Source: Lactifluus volemus
Lineage: Eukaryota; Basidiomycota; Agaricomycetes; Russulales; Russulaceae
Direction of reading: 5' to 3'
Assembly: GCA_022376515.1 (NCBI GenBank)
Contig: WTXI01000002.1
Location: 806,001 to 870,000, forward strand
DNA: 64,000 bases
The notes under the pieces were generated by a model. It saw only the letters and a list, made by a program, of their open reading frames with translations, was not told the DNA's origin and searched no databases. Made by a program: the position numbers and the translations under genes. This document shows positions 1-11,219 of the stretch, in pieces (the first letter of the stretch is position 1; the number at the start of each line of letters is the position of its first letter).

Positions 1-1
1 G

Positions 2-453
2 CTTGGGCATGAGCAAACAAGCACCGTTAAAGTTGTTGGTGATATCGGTGGCGGTGGTGCTTTGGCGAAGATTGAGAAAGGGAGGAAGATAATGCGGGAG
101 AGAAAGAGCGAATGGAGTCAAACCGATGAATTACCAGTGAGTACTGTTATTTTGTTGATTGCTAGGATTAACTTGGAGCCACAGATCGAAATCCGCTACC
201 TCCTGAAAACCGGTATCATTCTGTGTTTGCATGCCCGGTATCCAAGGATCAGTCTACGGAGCAGAATCCGCCGATGATGATGGGATGTGGGCATGTCGTT
301 TCGAAAGATAGCTTACAAAAGTTGAGCAAGGCAAATGGGTAAGTCGATATCCCTATTTTCAATCGGTTTGTATTGAAGAATTTCAGGCGAGTGAAATGTC
401 CATATTGTCCTGTAGAGTCGCAAGTGACAGATGCATTACGAGTTCATTTTTGA
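2..453 (+). CDS. RMD5: RMD5/GID2-type E3 ubiquitin ligase, C-terminal part (5' end outside window)
   Basis: This is the C-terminal end of the catalytic subunit of the GID/CTLH ubiquitin ligase, which in yeast marks gluconeogenic enzymes for degradation. The visible part contains [18 protein letters not shown], then WSQTDELP, then the degenerate RING: FACPVSK, a [15 protein letters not shown] stretch and KCPYCP. The protein ends ALRVHF with stop at 451-453. I read three exons: to 136, 185-338 and 387-453, with introns starting gtgagt and gtaagt and ending in ag. The first junction does not keep frame unless one base is missing near 192, in the middle of the conserved [10 protein letters not shown] stretch. 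A weaker alternative donor (gtactg, about 141) would restore frame with a slightly altered sequence. The gene lies 88 bases upstream of the SFI1-like gene on the same strand. Family assignment is from recognised motif order. Confidence 0.85.
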
Positions 454-541
454 ATTATTTTTGTAATAAATACACGACCACGTGATCTAGTTTGTAAGAC
501 GCGTTTCAAAAGTCGCGATCAACAAACGGGTTGTCCCTCGG

Positions 542-3500
542 ATGTCCACTCACTTTGCCCCTCTTCGCGCGTCGACTCCTCCAGCTATCTCAGACGTATC
601 ACGTTCCTCTGCTCTCTCGACGGCTGAACTCACTAGACTAACACCAGACCAAGTCGAATTTCTTGATGCTGTCATCCGTCGTGCGCCACCCTCGGCGACA
701 ACATTTATCCATATCTTCAAGGCATACAATGATGTTATTAACGAACGTGGGCTAGACGCTGAGAATGAGGTCGAGTACTACAAAAAGCTGCTAAAGATCG
801 GCACTCTCAAGGGCGAGAATTGGGCTTCCAAATGGCGCGCCGTCAGGGCGCAGAGTGGATACACCGTACCCAAACAACCTCTTCCAAGGCTACTCCTACG
901 ACTCTACAGAACCACCGTCTTCCCGCCAAGATTTCTCCGATGCCCCCTCAACCTCAATCCTCAACCACGCGCTTGTTACAACGTCTCAAGGGGTTGCAAC
1001 ACGATCGTCTCGTGCAACCTTCCGAGTCTCCTCCAGATGATCTTTTCAGCCGGACTGATGTGACCGACACAGAGGCCGACTCTCCACCACGCGCTATCCC
1101 TCTCCCAGAGCGTGGACGATCATTATCAGAACTCACAACCACCGACAACACCCTCGGTCTCGACGTTGGACCACTCTCCAGCCATCCACCCTCCTCAACA
1201 TTGGCACCCACTGGGTGGCGCTGGCCCGAACGGGACCCCGAGATTGACAAATCTGTCCCTTTCCTGACCAGCACTCCGCCTCTTTCACCCCACAAATTTG
1301 CTTCACGGCCTACGCCGGCTTCCGGTCGACAGCAATTCTCACGTCCGTTACCTATAGCTTCTGCTCCCGTGCACCGCTGGCGGACCTGCGCACCCCTAAT
1401 CAGCCCGCCGCGTACCAAGACGATGCGTGGGATAAGATCCGCGTGGCGCAGGACGAAAAATTAGCGGATCAGTTCCGTAATGAGCGGCTGCTCCAACAGT
1501 GCCTCGACGTATGGAGGCAGGGCCAAGACTGGATAGCCGTACGTCCCCCCCGTAATCACCATTTGCGCCGCTCACCCTCGCCTTTCATAACTCACACATA
1601 CCAGACAACAACAGCTCAGGTGGCACATGCGCGTGACACTTTTGTGCTCCGGGTTACCATCCACAAGTGGCGTGCTGCATTGACCCAACGACGCGAATTC
1701 GTGGCGCGCGCAGATTCTCGTGCCAATGCATACCGCCAGAAAGCTGCGCTCGTTTTCTGGCACACTCGCTTACAGGAAAGGCGGAAGGCCGCATGGCGCG
1801 CCGATATGCGCATGCGCATGCAGACCGTGCGAAGTCTACGTGAATCAGCGCTGCGTAGGGACGTGTGGGCACACTGGCGCCAGCTGTATCAGAGTCGCCT
1901 TTTGCAGCAGCGACTCGCCGGGCACCTCATCGAGCGCTGCTTTGAGCGGTGGAAGGGTCAGCTGCGCGAAATGATCTCCATGAAGAGGAGAGCGGATGAA
2001 TTTGTGGTGGCGAGGCAGGGGGAGGTCGTCGTTCGGTGTTGGGACTCTTGGAGGAGGACTGCCGAACTGAGGGGCGCGGAACGTGCCATCGCAGAGCGAG
2101 TTGGCGCACGCGTATGAGGGAATCTATGGCGTTTTGGTACCAGAGAATGTACGTGCTCAGATCTAGTCGGGCACGTGTTGACTTATCCTCGCAGGCGTGA
2201 ACATCAGAGGGCAGATGCACTTCACGATGTCGCGGTGAAGCGGTTCGCTTTCAGCCGATGGAGGACTGCCTACAGTCGAATATTGGTACGTATTTCGAAC
2301 CAACCAGAGTAAACTTTTTTGCATCGCGGTATTTATGTTCACTGCAGGTTTGGAACGACGAGCCGACAAGCAAATAGCCCGTCAAGAGGATGCTCTGGTT
2401 CGGGCAGTTGTCAGGGTGTGGAAAGCCCACGAGCGTGGTCTTCTTCTCGAACGTCTTCAAAATACCAGGCTTCTTAAGCAGGCCTGGGAGGCATGGAAGA
2501 AACGACTACGGCATCAAGGAGAACTTGAAGGTTTGACAATTGGTTCATTGTCTTCTACGTACCATCTTACTCACTGGCTTGTAGCTGGCGCACTCGCCTT
2601 TACTCAGCGCTCGCAAATCCGTGTCGCATCCTCAGCTGTTCAAGTTTGGCACCGCGGCTTTCTATGCAACAGGGTGCCCACGCTTTTGCAGTCCAATATG
2701 CCAATGTACAGCTACAATTCCGTCTTCTCTTCAAATGGCGCGTACAGTTACGCGCACACTTGAAACTGTTACGCGAAGCCAAGGTCGCTGATAAGTTTTT
2801 CTTGATGAGACGGGCTTGGAGACGCTGGGTGGACAAGGCGGAAATGCGCGGAAGGGAAAAGCGGTTAAGGGAGTGGAACAATGGGAGGGTGGCGAAACTA
2901 TTTTCGGGTACGTCAAGGATTCAATCTACTAGGTCGCATCAGGGCTAAGAGCTTTCCGCGGTACTCCGTAGGTTGGAAGGAGAAAGCATTGAGACTGCGC
3001 CGCCATCGGCTTGCCGAGCACCAGATTCAGACGCGCGTTAACACAGTAGGACACCCCTTTCATTATATCGTTGGGTTTCTGTTCTCATTGGTCTCCACAG
3101 CGTGTGCTGAAGGATTCTCTCGGCCATTGGACAAATCGTGTCATCGCAGTGAAGCTCCGCGAACTGGAAGTCGTGCAGCAAAAGGACAAGGCGATTGTTC
3201 TGTAAGTGGCTCTTACTAGGCCTACAATCTGTAGCTTGACCGTCTCGCGTACATGCAGATCTGCGTTTTGCAAGTGGAAGAAAGTGTGCATTCGACATGT
3301 GGAGGAGCTAAGCCTCATGGAGAGTTACCAAGATGTCAAACGAGAAGGTATGGTGACATTCTGTGGTGTTGTTAAGTGATGCATGTGACACCCCCTTGCA
3401 GAGAACATGCGTCGCATGTTCTACAAATGGCTTGCTGCGGCCCGCAAATTAAGACACAACGGGTAATTCTTCAGGAAAAAGAAACCGAAATGCGGAGGAT

Positions 3501-4582
3501 TCAACTTGAAGCGGCGTGGGACAAATGGCGTGGTCGGTTCCAAGCAGAAAGACTCGTGCCTCTCGTGGGTGCTACTCCTCATGGCGTTGTGGTGACTGGG
3601 TTGATTTTTGGTTAATTACAGGAGAGGACATTCGTCCTGCAAAGTCGAAATGCGACCATGTATCGCGCGTTCGCTATTTGGTGCTCCAAAACAAGGGTAT
3701 CTATCGTCGTCCCTATTACTTTCTTCTTGGTACCGCTTGCTGAGTACTGGCTTGCTAAATCCAGTCTCTCCTGCTGTCCACTTTCACGCATCGCATGTCA
3801 GGGCCAAGTTCTGGAAGACCTGGCGAGATGCCATGCCTCGTGCCTTACAAGCCAAGCGGGCGCGTGAGATGGATCAGAAGGCCGTGCTTTGTACGTCGAT
3901 CGCCATTGGGCTGGGTTTTTCTCAGTAACATATTCCATTTCACAGCGCGATCTCTCGAGAAATGGTTGCAAGTATACCGGACAAAGGTAGCCCTCCGTGC
4001 TGTCGCGTAAGTGAAAGCCACACGTTTCAGGAGTCGAAAATGCTGATTGGCGCCCTCCCTCTTCCTCTGCACAGACGCGCACGACAAATGCGCCTTCCGA
4101 CGTCGGCCCTAATCAACCGCACAAACCCTCCACCGTCACGTCCTGGGGTTCTCCTTAGAACCACGCCGGTGCGCTCCTCATCACCGCCGGGTGAGGCAGC
4201 AGCAGCTACAGACATTTCGGACCAGGAGCAGCCTACGTGTCCAGCTCGTTCATCACCAGCCACCCTCGCCCAGCCGAAACCCCGCGCGGCGATCTTGTCA
4301 CTCCTTTCACCCTCTTCTCCTTCTCACAATCGGCGCAACCTCCACGACGCGAGTTCCATGCGGCCAAAGTTCTCTGCACGCAGCACAGACGCGGGACGAG
4401 ATGGACCTGGGCCCCGCGAGCCAAGTCCCGCGCGCAGTGTGGTGTCCCAGCCCCCAAGCACGGTCGCTGCCGTTGAGGCACGGGCAAGCCTCTGGGCGGA
4501 ACTGAAAGTTATTCGGAGGCGCTCGCGTACGCCTGCCGCGTTGCCAACCACGGCCACGACAATAACTTCGGATGGCCCTTGA
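542..4582 (+). CDS. SFI1: SFI1-like centrin-binding repeat protein
   Basis: SFI1 is a long alpha-helical protein of the spindle-pole-body half-bridge that binds centrin through many short repeats. After an N-terminal region (LTPDQVEFLDAVIRRAP, then a Pro/Ser-rich stretch), the protein shows about 20 repeats centred on a tryptophan followed by a basic residue, such as CLDVWRQ, VTIHKWRAAL, CFERWKGQL, AWEAWKKRL, LLFKWRVQL, AWRRWVDKA, FCKWKKVCI, AWDKWRGRF and FWKTWRDAM, ending in a Pro/Ser-rich tail. Introns I can place include 1539-1604, 2149-2194, 2286-2347, 2531-2584, 2908-2971, 3046-3100, 3202-3258 and 3348-3401. Frame is broken without room for an intron near 2110, 2348, 2655 and 3461, and the frame path between about 850 and 1440 is unresolved. 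Each of the four points is repaired on paper by one extra base. Because SFI1 is normally essential and single-copy, sequence error is more likely than a dead gene. Confidence 0.8.
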
Positions 4583-6258
4583 TTCCCCCCAACCCTCCCC
4601 TTCCTCCTCATGTGGTACTAAGACCGATCACATGAGGTTGAAGTCGATGTCATATGCGTCATCGCAGCTCGTCTCAAGCCATGCGACCCACTCATAATAA
4701 TTACCCAAACAAAACGCCGCGACAAGGCAAGGGAGCGATAGTGCGATCCGGCGGTTGACTTTGGGATACGCATGTCTCCATCTCATCTGTCTGTCTACCC
4801 ATGATCTTGGGTTGAGAGCGGTCTCAGCGGCTGGGCCCAAGGGAATTTCTGCATGGAGAGATGTGCGTTTCCCGGGTCTGTTGTTGTACACTGTCGATCC
4901 ATGGGCCTGGATGGATGGACCTCGTTCACGACACGGCATGGACGGGTCATATTCTCCTTTCTTGACTTAAACGCAAGAAGCTGGCTTTCCGGCATTTGCT
5001 AGAGAACAAGACGCATCATCGCATCGGCCCCACCCACCAGACATGTGTGTATGTGTCGGTGGTGTTTTACACGACTGGAACCATCGAGAACCATGATTTT
5101 TCTGGCTACTATATGTATCACCACGGAATGTACTCGTAGATGTATCCCTATCTTCTTCAAGTAATATGAGACCACAGTGCTAATCACAAAGTCACTGATG
5201 GTCGGATGTAGAACCATTCAAATTTCGGATCGACTTGACGCCGTCAACAAGGCTTATGAGGGCGGACGACAACTGGGCGCGCGTTCCTACTGCCAGTGTG
5301 TCACGTATGTGGGCTCGACTCTTCGACTCGGGCTCCTACTATTCTTCGATGCTCACATAATTAGCCTTTTACCAGTACAACTGATACTTGGTTATCTCAG
5401 GATTTGAATTCTCAGACTCAGGATGATCACTCAGCACTCAGCATGTACCATTTCACCACAGTAGCTTACAAACTACAAACAATTGTGTATTACACAATAC
5501 AACCAGCTATATGTGAACTATACTAATTCAATTGATAGCGAGTGCTTTGCTGCCGGTGTTAGGTTTAGCATCATGGCCAATTCAGCCTCCGAGAGAATCC
5601 TCAGGCTTGTAAAAAAAATTCGCATCGTTACGCTTCGGGATTTCAGTCCATGCACTACCTTGAGGAGTCTGGAAAAACGCCGAAACTGCTGCAGCTCATG
5701 AGTTACAGACAGGTTCTCGTTAGCGGACCGTGACGTGGATTATTTCTGACCTTTTTCTTCTTCAGTTCTTCTTTCTCCGAGTCATCCTGGCCTCCGAGTC
5801 CTATTTACTGGCGGGTACCCTTGGACCCGTACCACGGCCATAAGTCACATCAATTAGGTTGCCACACCCACATTCCGGTGTGCGAGTGAAGCCAAAACTT
5901 GAACACCAAAGGACGCGTACAACGTAAAATCACATAACTAGGACACCTCACTTCCTGTGGGCCCCGGTGTGCAAGTGGGCAGGGCCCTAGTTTCGAAGAA
6001 AGAATAACACTGTATCTAATTATTACAGCTATACTATACCGAGGCTCATTTTCTGCAAAGAACAACGAACGGAGGGCAGTGGTGTCATGTTCCGAATGCG
6101 CTGACAAGTGGGGGGGATGTGCTTGACGAATCAATCTACGGTGCCTGCGTGTCAATCGTACTACATCAACCTAGATATAGGCGATACCGTTGGTAAGCAT
6201 CGACTGGGGGACATAGCTAGTCAGTGGCATTTTTACCCATGTTCGTCAATTGCGTGGA
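4583..6258. other. Gene-free stretch
   Basis: The open frames here are short, overlap on both strands and show no recognisable protein similarity. The first part is the likely 3' untranslated region of the SFI1-like gene. The rest is the region downstream of the gag-like ORF. I see no tRNA or clear repeat structure. Confidence 0.4.
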
Positions 6259-7057
6259 TTATGCGTTAGCCGCGTGCGATTTACCGCCGCGGGCGCGAGG
6301 GAGCTTAGCGGAGGCAGCTCGCTGTACCGCCCGAGCTTCGATGTTTCGCGTCATTTGGCGTTTAAGGAAATCTTCTTTGCTCTCGATTAAGCGGATCAAG
6401 GCATCGGGCGTGTAATCAGGTTCCTCCATGAGTGCTCGAATCGTTGGCTTCAGGTAGCCGAACAAGTCCCCAAGAGCATTTACTATGTACGCGGTGAGTA
6501 TCATGTCAGGATCGAGGTCCCCTATGGACAGAATTCTCCTGAGTATTCCTTTGAGCTTGATCACCGTTTGAATCATCGGCGTATTGTGCTCGAAGTGGGT
6601 GTCGAACGCCTGCTTCATGAGTAAGACTTGGGCGTATCTCTTACGCTTCTCGTGACGTTTACGGAGTTGCTCGAACACCTCAGAGGATGTCTCGTAACGC
6701 ATCATTTCATCCCAGTCGGATTCGGAGATGTGTAGGATAAGAACGCGCGGAGGGAACGATCGTTCGTTTGCCATATTCGGCTTGCGTTCGGGTAAATTTC
6801 GGATCTGGTTGCGGAAGCGTGCCTGACAGCCATTCGCCAAGTCCCAAACTGTCAGCCAAGAACCTGATCCGGTGGCTCCACTCTGGCCAGTTATATTTGT
6901 CAATGTCCAGTATAAGATTTTTCGGCCAGGTGGGGTCGTCGGTGAGTGTCTCAGTGATGAAGGTATGGTCAGAGTTAGGGGAAAACCCATGCAGAGGCTG
7001 AGTCGGCGGCGGAGAGCTGACTGCCAGTGGACCCTTCGCGTCGGGTAAAGAAGTCAT
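6259..7057 (-). mobile_element. Copia-type gag-like ORF without pol
   Basis: Read on the minus strand from 7057, this encodes a gag-like protein of about 265 residues. It starts MTSLPDAKG, has the N-terminal ILDIDKYNWPEWSHRIRFL region, and continues with VLILHISESDWDEM and a helical UBN2-type section (KLKGILRRILSIGDLDPD, ALMEEPDYTPDALIRLIES) as in Ty1/Copia gag proteins. The two halves lie in different frames that meet near 6771, where one missing base would join them. It stops at 6259 with no CCHC zinc knuckle, protease, integrase or reverse transcriptase downstream, and I find no flanking LTR pair in the right orientation. It is therefore either a truncated retroelement or a stand-alone gag-derived gene. 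The upstream side (7058-7200) shows no clear primer-binding site. Confidence 0.6.
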
Positions 7058-8058
7058 GTTTGTGGTGGATAAGGTTCAATGAGTGAGCTATAGAGAATGG
7101 CAGCGACGACGTGTTTCCTGTTGGAAAATGCGACCGGAACAGAGGGTTCACTGGCAGTTTTATGTGTCCCCAAGTTGGACATGTATATGTATGTATGTGC
7201 ATGTATGCACCTTTCGAGAGGGTTCAAGAAAGGCTCTAAGTAGCTAAAGGTAAGCTAAAAAGGGATGCGGGAACATCCATAAGGAGTAGTAAATGTACCA
7301 TAAAGTGCTATATTAAATGAGCTAGTTTTACCTCGGCCGAAACGACCATCTCACTAGGGGTGAATTTCCAACATGTTTGGGAAACGTACGAGGTCGGCAG
7401 GCACTTGCTCGCAGTCGTTGTAAGGACTGGATCGCATCGACCCGTTCATAACTGAGTAACGTGACGTTTTTTTTACAGGAAAAGATGTGGCAGCACGCAT
7501 ATACGTGGATAATAACTTGGCAGTACCCAAGCAAGTTGGGTGATCACAGTGTCGACCTGATGAAATTGTAGCATGCATGCCAGTGCCGCACCGATAAGCT
7601 GTAGAACATCATCGATGAAGGGACCTCGGATGAATCACATTGGCAAGAGTGGATAGGTTGGGTAGGACTTAGACAATGGATCCGATCCGAAGGTGGAGGC
7701 ACGCAACCTGTTGACTGTTGAATGACCTCACTACAGAGTGAGGGAATCAGAGAGCGGACAAAGCATAGATATATACATCAGTAAATGGTGCAAAAACTTT
7801 CTCACTTTTCACTTTTGCAAGTGGAAAAGTGGAAAAGTTGACTTTATTTATACACAGAATGCCTGTAAAATCACTGTAAAATCACCTTTTTTACTTTTGA
7901 AAATACTGTTGAGACGCGACCCGGTTCCCGCGGACAGCGCGGAAGCGCTAACTATGATTAATGACAATATATGTACTGGAGTAGCTCCCTGGACACTTAG
8001 ATACACGATTATGGGTAGAATAAAGAATAGAATTATTCTGGACATTTACATCTGGTTT
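7058..8058. other. Gene-free stretch upstream of the gag-like ORF
   Basis: No credible gene. The stretch contains a near-perfect hairpin (7795-7839) and leads into an LTR-like piece. Open frames here are short and lysine/phenylalanine-rich by composition only. Confidence 0.4.
7795..7839. repeat. Near-perfect inverted repeat (hairpin)
   Basis: The arm at 7795-7814 (aactttctcacttttcactt) is followed after four bases by a reverse-complement arm at 7819-7839 with only one or two differences. The hairpin sits in non-coding DNA beside LTR-like sequence. It could be a palindromic remnant of a small mobile element. Its function is unknown. Confidence 0.6.
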
Positions 8059-8174
8059 GGACAGTATAAAAGAGTGTACTTTTCGACGCATTCACTTCAG
8101 TCTTGTTGCCGACGACTGAAGTGAGTAGGCTTGTCCGCTGTAACAAAGAATGACATCATTTTCACGTGATTTAC
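8059..8174 (+). mobile_element. LTR-like fragment
   Basis: This segment has a TATA-like tataaaag at about 8065 and a perfect 11-base hairpin (tcacttcagtc ... gactgaagtga) around cttgttgccgacga at 8091-8124. It then reads gtaaca, a possible LTR end, at about 8137-8142. The 21-base segment around 8098-8118 recurs at 14651-14671 in the same orientation with one difference. The following stretch, 8140-8174, recurs near 14513-14545 as its reverse complement. Spaced promoter-like and terminal features suggest part of a solo LTR or related element, but I cannot define its 5' end or target-site duplication. Confidence 0.35.
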
Positions 8175-8650
8175 CTACTTAATATAGAAACATTACATAA
8201 CATCACGTTGTCACACAAAGATCGCCCCTTTCCGATAAGCGCCTATGAACCAAGTAAGGGAATATTACACACCGTCACGATTGTAACACCCTCTCCCGCC
8301 TCTCCAGCTCAAATAGGAAAGATGTCGGGATGAGCGCGATCTTTACCAGAAAATATTTTAAATTTCTTTCATTTTTCACAGGGTATGTAGCAACCATAGA
8401 AGATATCAGGCACTGTTTAATTAGACTGAATTTGATGAGCACAAACGAGTAGCCCATTATGCTGATGCCGACTGTACCTTGCAATTGTAGCTTGAGGATA
8501 AATGTTAAGGGAGGTGTAACCGCAGACTCGGATAGAAGGCCAGCGTGTTTATTTTTCCAGATAAGTTGTACCGGCTTTGATCACGTGACATTTGTCGAAC
8601 TTGGTTCCGTGAATTCAACTCCTGCACATCACCCGCGTCCTCATGAATGA
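8175..8650. other. Gene-free stretch
   Basis: No gene recognised. It lies between the LTR-like fragment and the first copy of a duplicated non-coding block. Confidence 0.35.
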
Positions 8651-8793
8651 TCGCGAAGATGACGTTTCAGTTGTCAAAGAAGACGTGTTAAGCAAAATTT
8701 GATGAAAGATAATGGTTTGACTAGGGATGATCATTTTAGGCGAGTCCTTCTGATCTGTCCGTACACCCCTCTGCTGATAATCCATTCCTTGTC
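8651..8793. repeat. Diverged duplicated block, copy 1
   Basis: Shared with copy 2 at about 9375-9525: a tttcagttgtc...gaagacg segment, then atttgatgaaagata, then a tgatca...gagtccttctgatctgtcc segment and gctgataatccattcc. Identity is high but interrupted. Both copies are followed by sequence rich in tcacc and by a gccgccgccaccaacagc segment, so the duplicated unit is probably several hundred bases long with a period near 720 bases. Confidence 0.6.
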
Positions 8794-8808
8794 ACTATCA
8801 TCAACATC

Positions 8809-8810
8809 CT

Positions 8811-8843
<33 letters not shown>
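8809..8843. repeat. (CTCACC)n microsatellite
   Basis: About six perfect copies of the hexamer ctcacc. The run is internal, short, and lacks the TTAGGG-type unit of fungal telomeres, so it is an ordinary microsatellite. Confidence 0.8.
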
Positions 8844-9374
8844 AATTATCACCAATGTCCTTACCCTCACTCTTTCCACTGCCGCCGCCACCAACAGCGT
8901 GCTTGGTGGGGGACTCGGGAGCCGTTCACACGGCGTTGGGATGCCGTCGCCGGGTTGTCGGCACCGTCGGTTTGTTTCGAACCCACCCACGTTGGAGGGG
9001 CGGACGCCTGAAGGGTTCTTTCATGCTGTCACCACTCCCCTCAACCATGCGCGCATGCGTGTATGACCACCTTTCCGCCTCGGGTTTGACTCTACCCTGA
9101 TGTTGTGCCGTCTCATGCCGCCTTATCGCCTTCTCGACAGAATTTGGGCGACCGGTTTCAGCGTAACGAGAACTCCCGAAAGTTGCTTGAGGCGATACGA
9201 GATGTGTTTTACAAGTGAAGCGGACGTTTTGAGGAAAATCCAGCCGGGGTCTGCCCGCATTTAACCTTGCAAGCAAGGTAACTAGGGCAAATCGCCCAAA
9301 CACTACAGCTGTGTGCCATTGGTGTTGCCGCGACGTTCCTGGCCCTTGTCCTGGCCCTGCGCACCACCCGCTTC

Positions 9375-9525
9375 TCCTGAAATGGCGACATTTCAGTTGT
9401 CGAAGACGTCCCAAACCCAAATTTGATGAAAGATAGTATTTGACTGGGGATGATCACTTTGGGTGAGTCCTTCTGATCTGTCCATACACCCCTCTTGGCT
9501 GATAATCCATTCCTCGTCACTGTCA
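9375..9525. repeat. Diverged duplicated block, copy 2
   Basis: Second copy of the block at 8651-8793, in the same orientation about 720 bases downstream. A related segment (gggggtgcttc...caggcgtt followed by ctgcctcc or ctaccccc) also occurs at about 9808 and 10684, so the region to about 10.8 kb looks like several diverged copies of one unit. Confidence 0.55.
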
Positions 9526-11219
9526 TGCAGCTCATGCCCATCCTCACCGGCCTCACACTCAACCCTCACCAACACCATCACCTCTTGCCACTGCCGCCGC
9601 CACCAACAGCCCACTTTACGGTTGCCGTCAGATGCGTCCTCTCACCCCCACCTCACCTTCGATGATGCCACCAGCAGCAGCGGCATGCGTTGGACTCGAT
9701 GGCCTCAAGTTGCCACCAACTTGTGCCTCTCTCGCCTTACTGTCACCGTTACTGTCACCACTGCCGCTGCGCAACAGCGTGCGAGGGGGTTCACTGGACT
9801 CATGGGGGGTGCTTCCCTTTCAGGCGTTGCTAGGTACGCTGCCTCCAGTCTTCCACCTCACTGATTTTTCTGTAGTTTTCTTTGGTTTCCTCACTCCTGC
9901 TTCGTCCCCTTTTTGTCCCCTTTGATGAGGGGTGGCCTCGTGTCATTCCTCGGCGTTGAGGGGTGCCATTCACACCACGTCCAAGTCCTTGGCATCAGGA
10001 TCGTGCTGGCAGCGCCATTGCGACTGCTCGAGCGCCTGATGCCATGACCAACGCGTGGCATCATCGGTGTTATCCTCCCTGACGCTTCCTCCCCCCTTTT
10101 TTTCTGTCAGCCTGCTGCTGTGGTCTCAGGACTCTCGTTGCCTCCTTGCCAACGCCGCCATTGGCCTATTGTGAGAGGCAGCGACTCCTGGTCCTCTCCG
10201 AGTCTCCCCGTGCCCACCTTACCTCCCTGCAATCCAGATCGAAGCTTCTGATACGCACAGCCAGTCCCTCCTCATTCGACAGTTGATTGCCCCCGCTCTT
10301 TTGCGTATCCGCCTCATTCCCGTTCGAGTTTGCACGTGGCAAGTTTACAGCCACCAAGTTCGACCCTTGTGGCCTTACGATTGGACGAATGTTCATCGAT
10401 GGGTGGATCCTCGAGATGATCGGCCCTTACACATGACCGAAATTTATGCATGCGCTGTATGCCTGTGGTTGCAGCCGATTACTTCCGGCCGCGGTCCTCA
10501 ACTCCTCATCCCCTTCCCCGCCTGCCTCTCTCCTCATCAAGAGGCCGTCATGGAGAAGCATGGATAAATTTCAAGCTCCTCCTCCACGCCGAAGCTTTTG
10601 GAAAGAGAGGATTTTGAGATCGTCGTTACGATCGTGCTGGAGGGTCTCTTCAGTTACATGAGCATTGGAGGGCGTTGGGGCATCTGGGGGTGCTTCACTG
10701 CCAGGCGTTGTCAGGTGCGCTACCCCCGCTGTTTCTTTGTTCACTGGTGATATGAATTTGTTACTTATTGGACTCGGAATTCTTCCCTCGTCCTCGACAC
10801 TGTCCTCCTGCACACCCAACTTGCACTGCAGATGCAGATATACACACTCAACAACGGTGGGATGGTTTCAGACTCGACGCTGTCGCCGTCGTCAACGCCA
10901 TTTCCAGGGCCGCAGTGCAACCCCTGGTGTTCCTACAGACGAGCCATGTGTTTTGTGGAAGATGTGGTGGTATGGCGGACTCGACTGCGAGTATGCGTTC
11001 AAGTCCGAGTCATCGACCTGTCCCGTTACCCCCACATTTACATAGCCATGGACTGCGCCGCCGAGGGCGCTCGCAAGACTTGCGGCGGTGAGGGAAGATC
11101 CGTCCGCAGCCACGAGATACAAGTCCTGAGCTGTTGTCTGGGGAGGAGACTGCTGGTGAATCCAAAGTGGGTGAGCGCCAATCTGAACCACGTCGCTATG
11201 TACCCTGACCCTTGCACTG
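9526..11219. other. Decayed, repeat-derived non-coding stretch
   Basis: Open frames are present on both strands but have low-complexity Ser/Pro/Thr composition and no recognisable domain. Segmental similarity to neighbouring blocks and the relic just downstream suggest this is the body of an old mobile element rather than host genes. Confidence 0.35.

Noticed and set aside
542..4582. SFI1-like gene considered a pseudogene.
   Set aside because: Conserved repeats continue to the end and the breaks are one base each beside short runs, matching breaks in other essential genes. Sequence error fits better.
6259..8174. Gag-like ORF and LTR-like fragment considered as one retrotransposon.
   Set aside because: The TATA-like and hairpin features of the LTR-like piece face the opposite direction from the gag ORF, and no second LTR is seen.
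8809..8843. Short hexamer array considered as telomere repeat.
   Set aside because: Unit is ctcacc, only about six copies, internal to the window.
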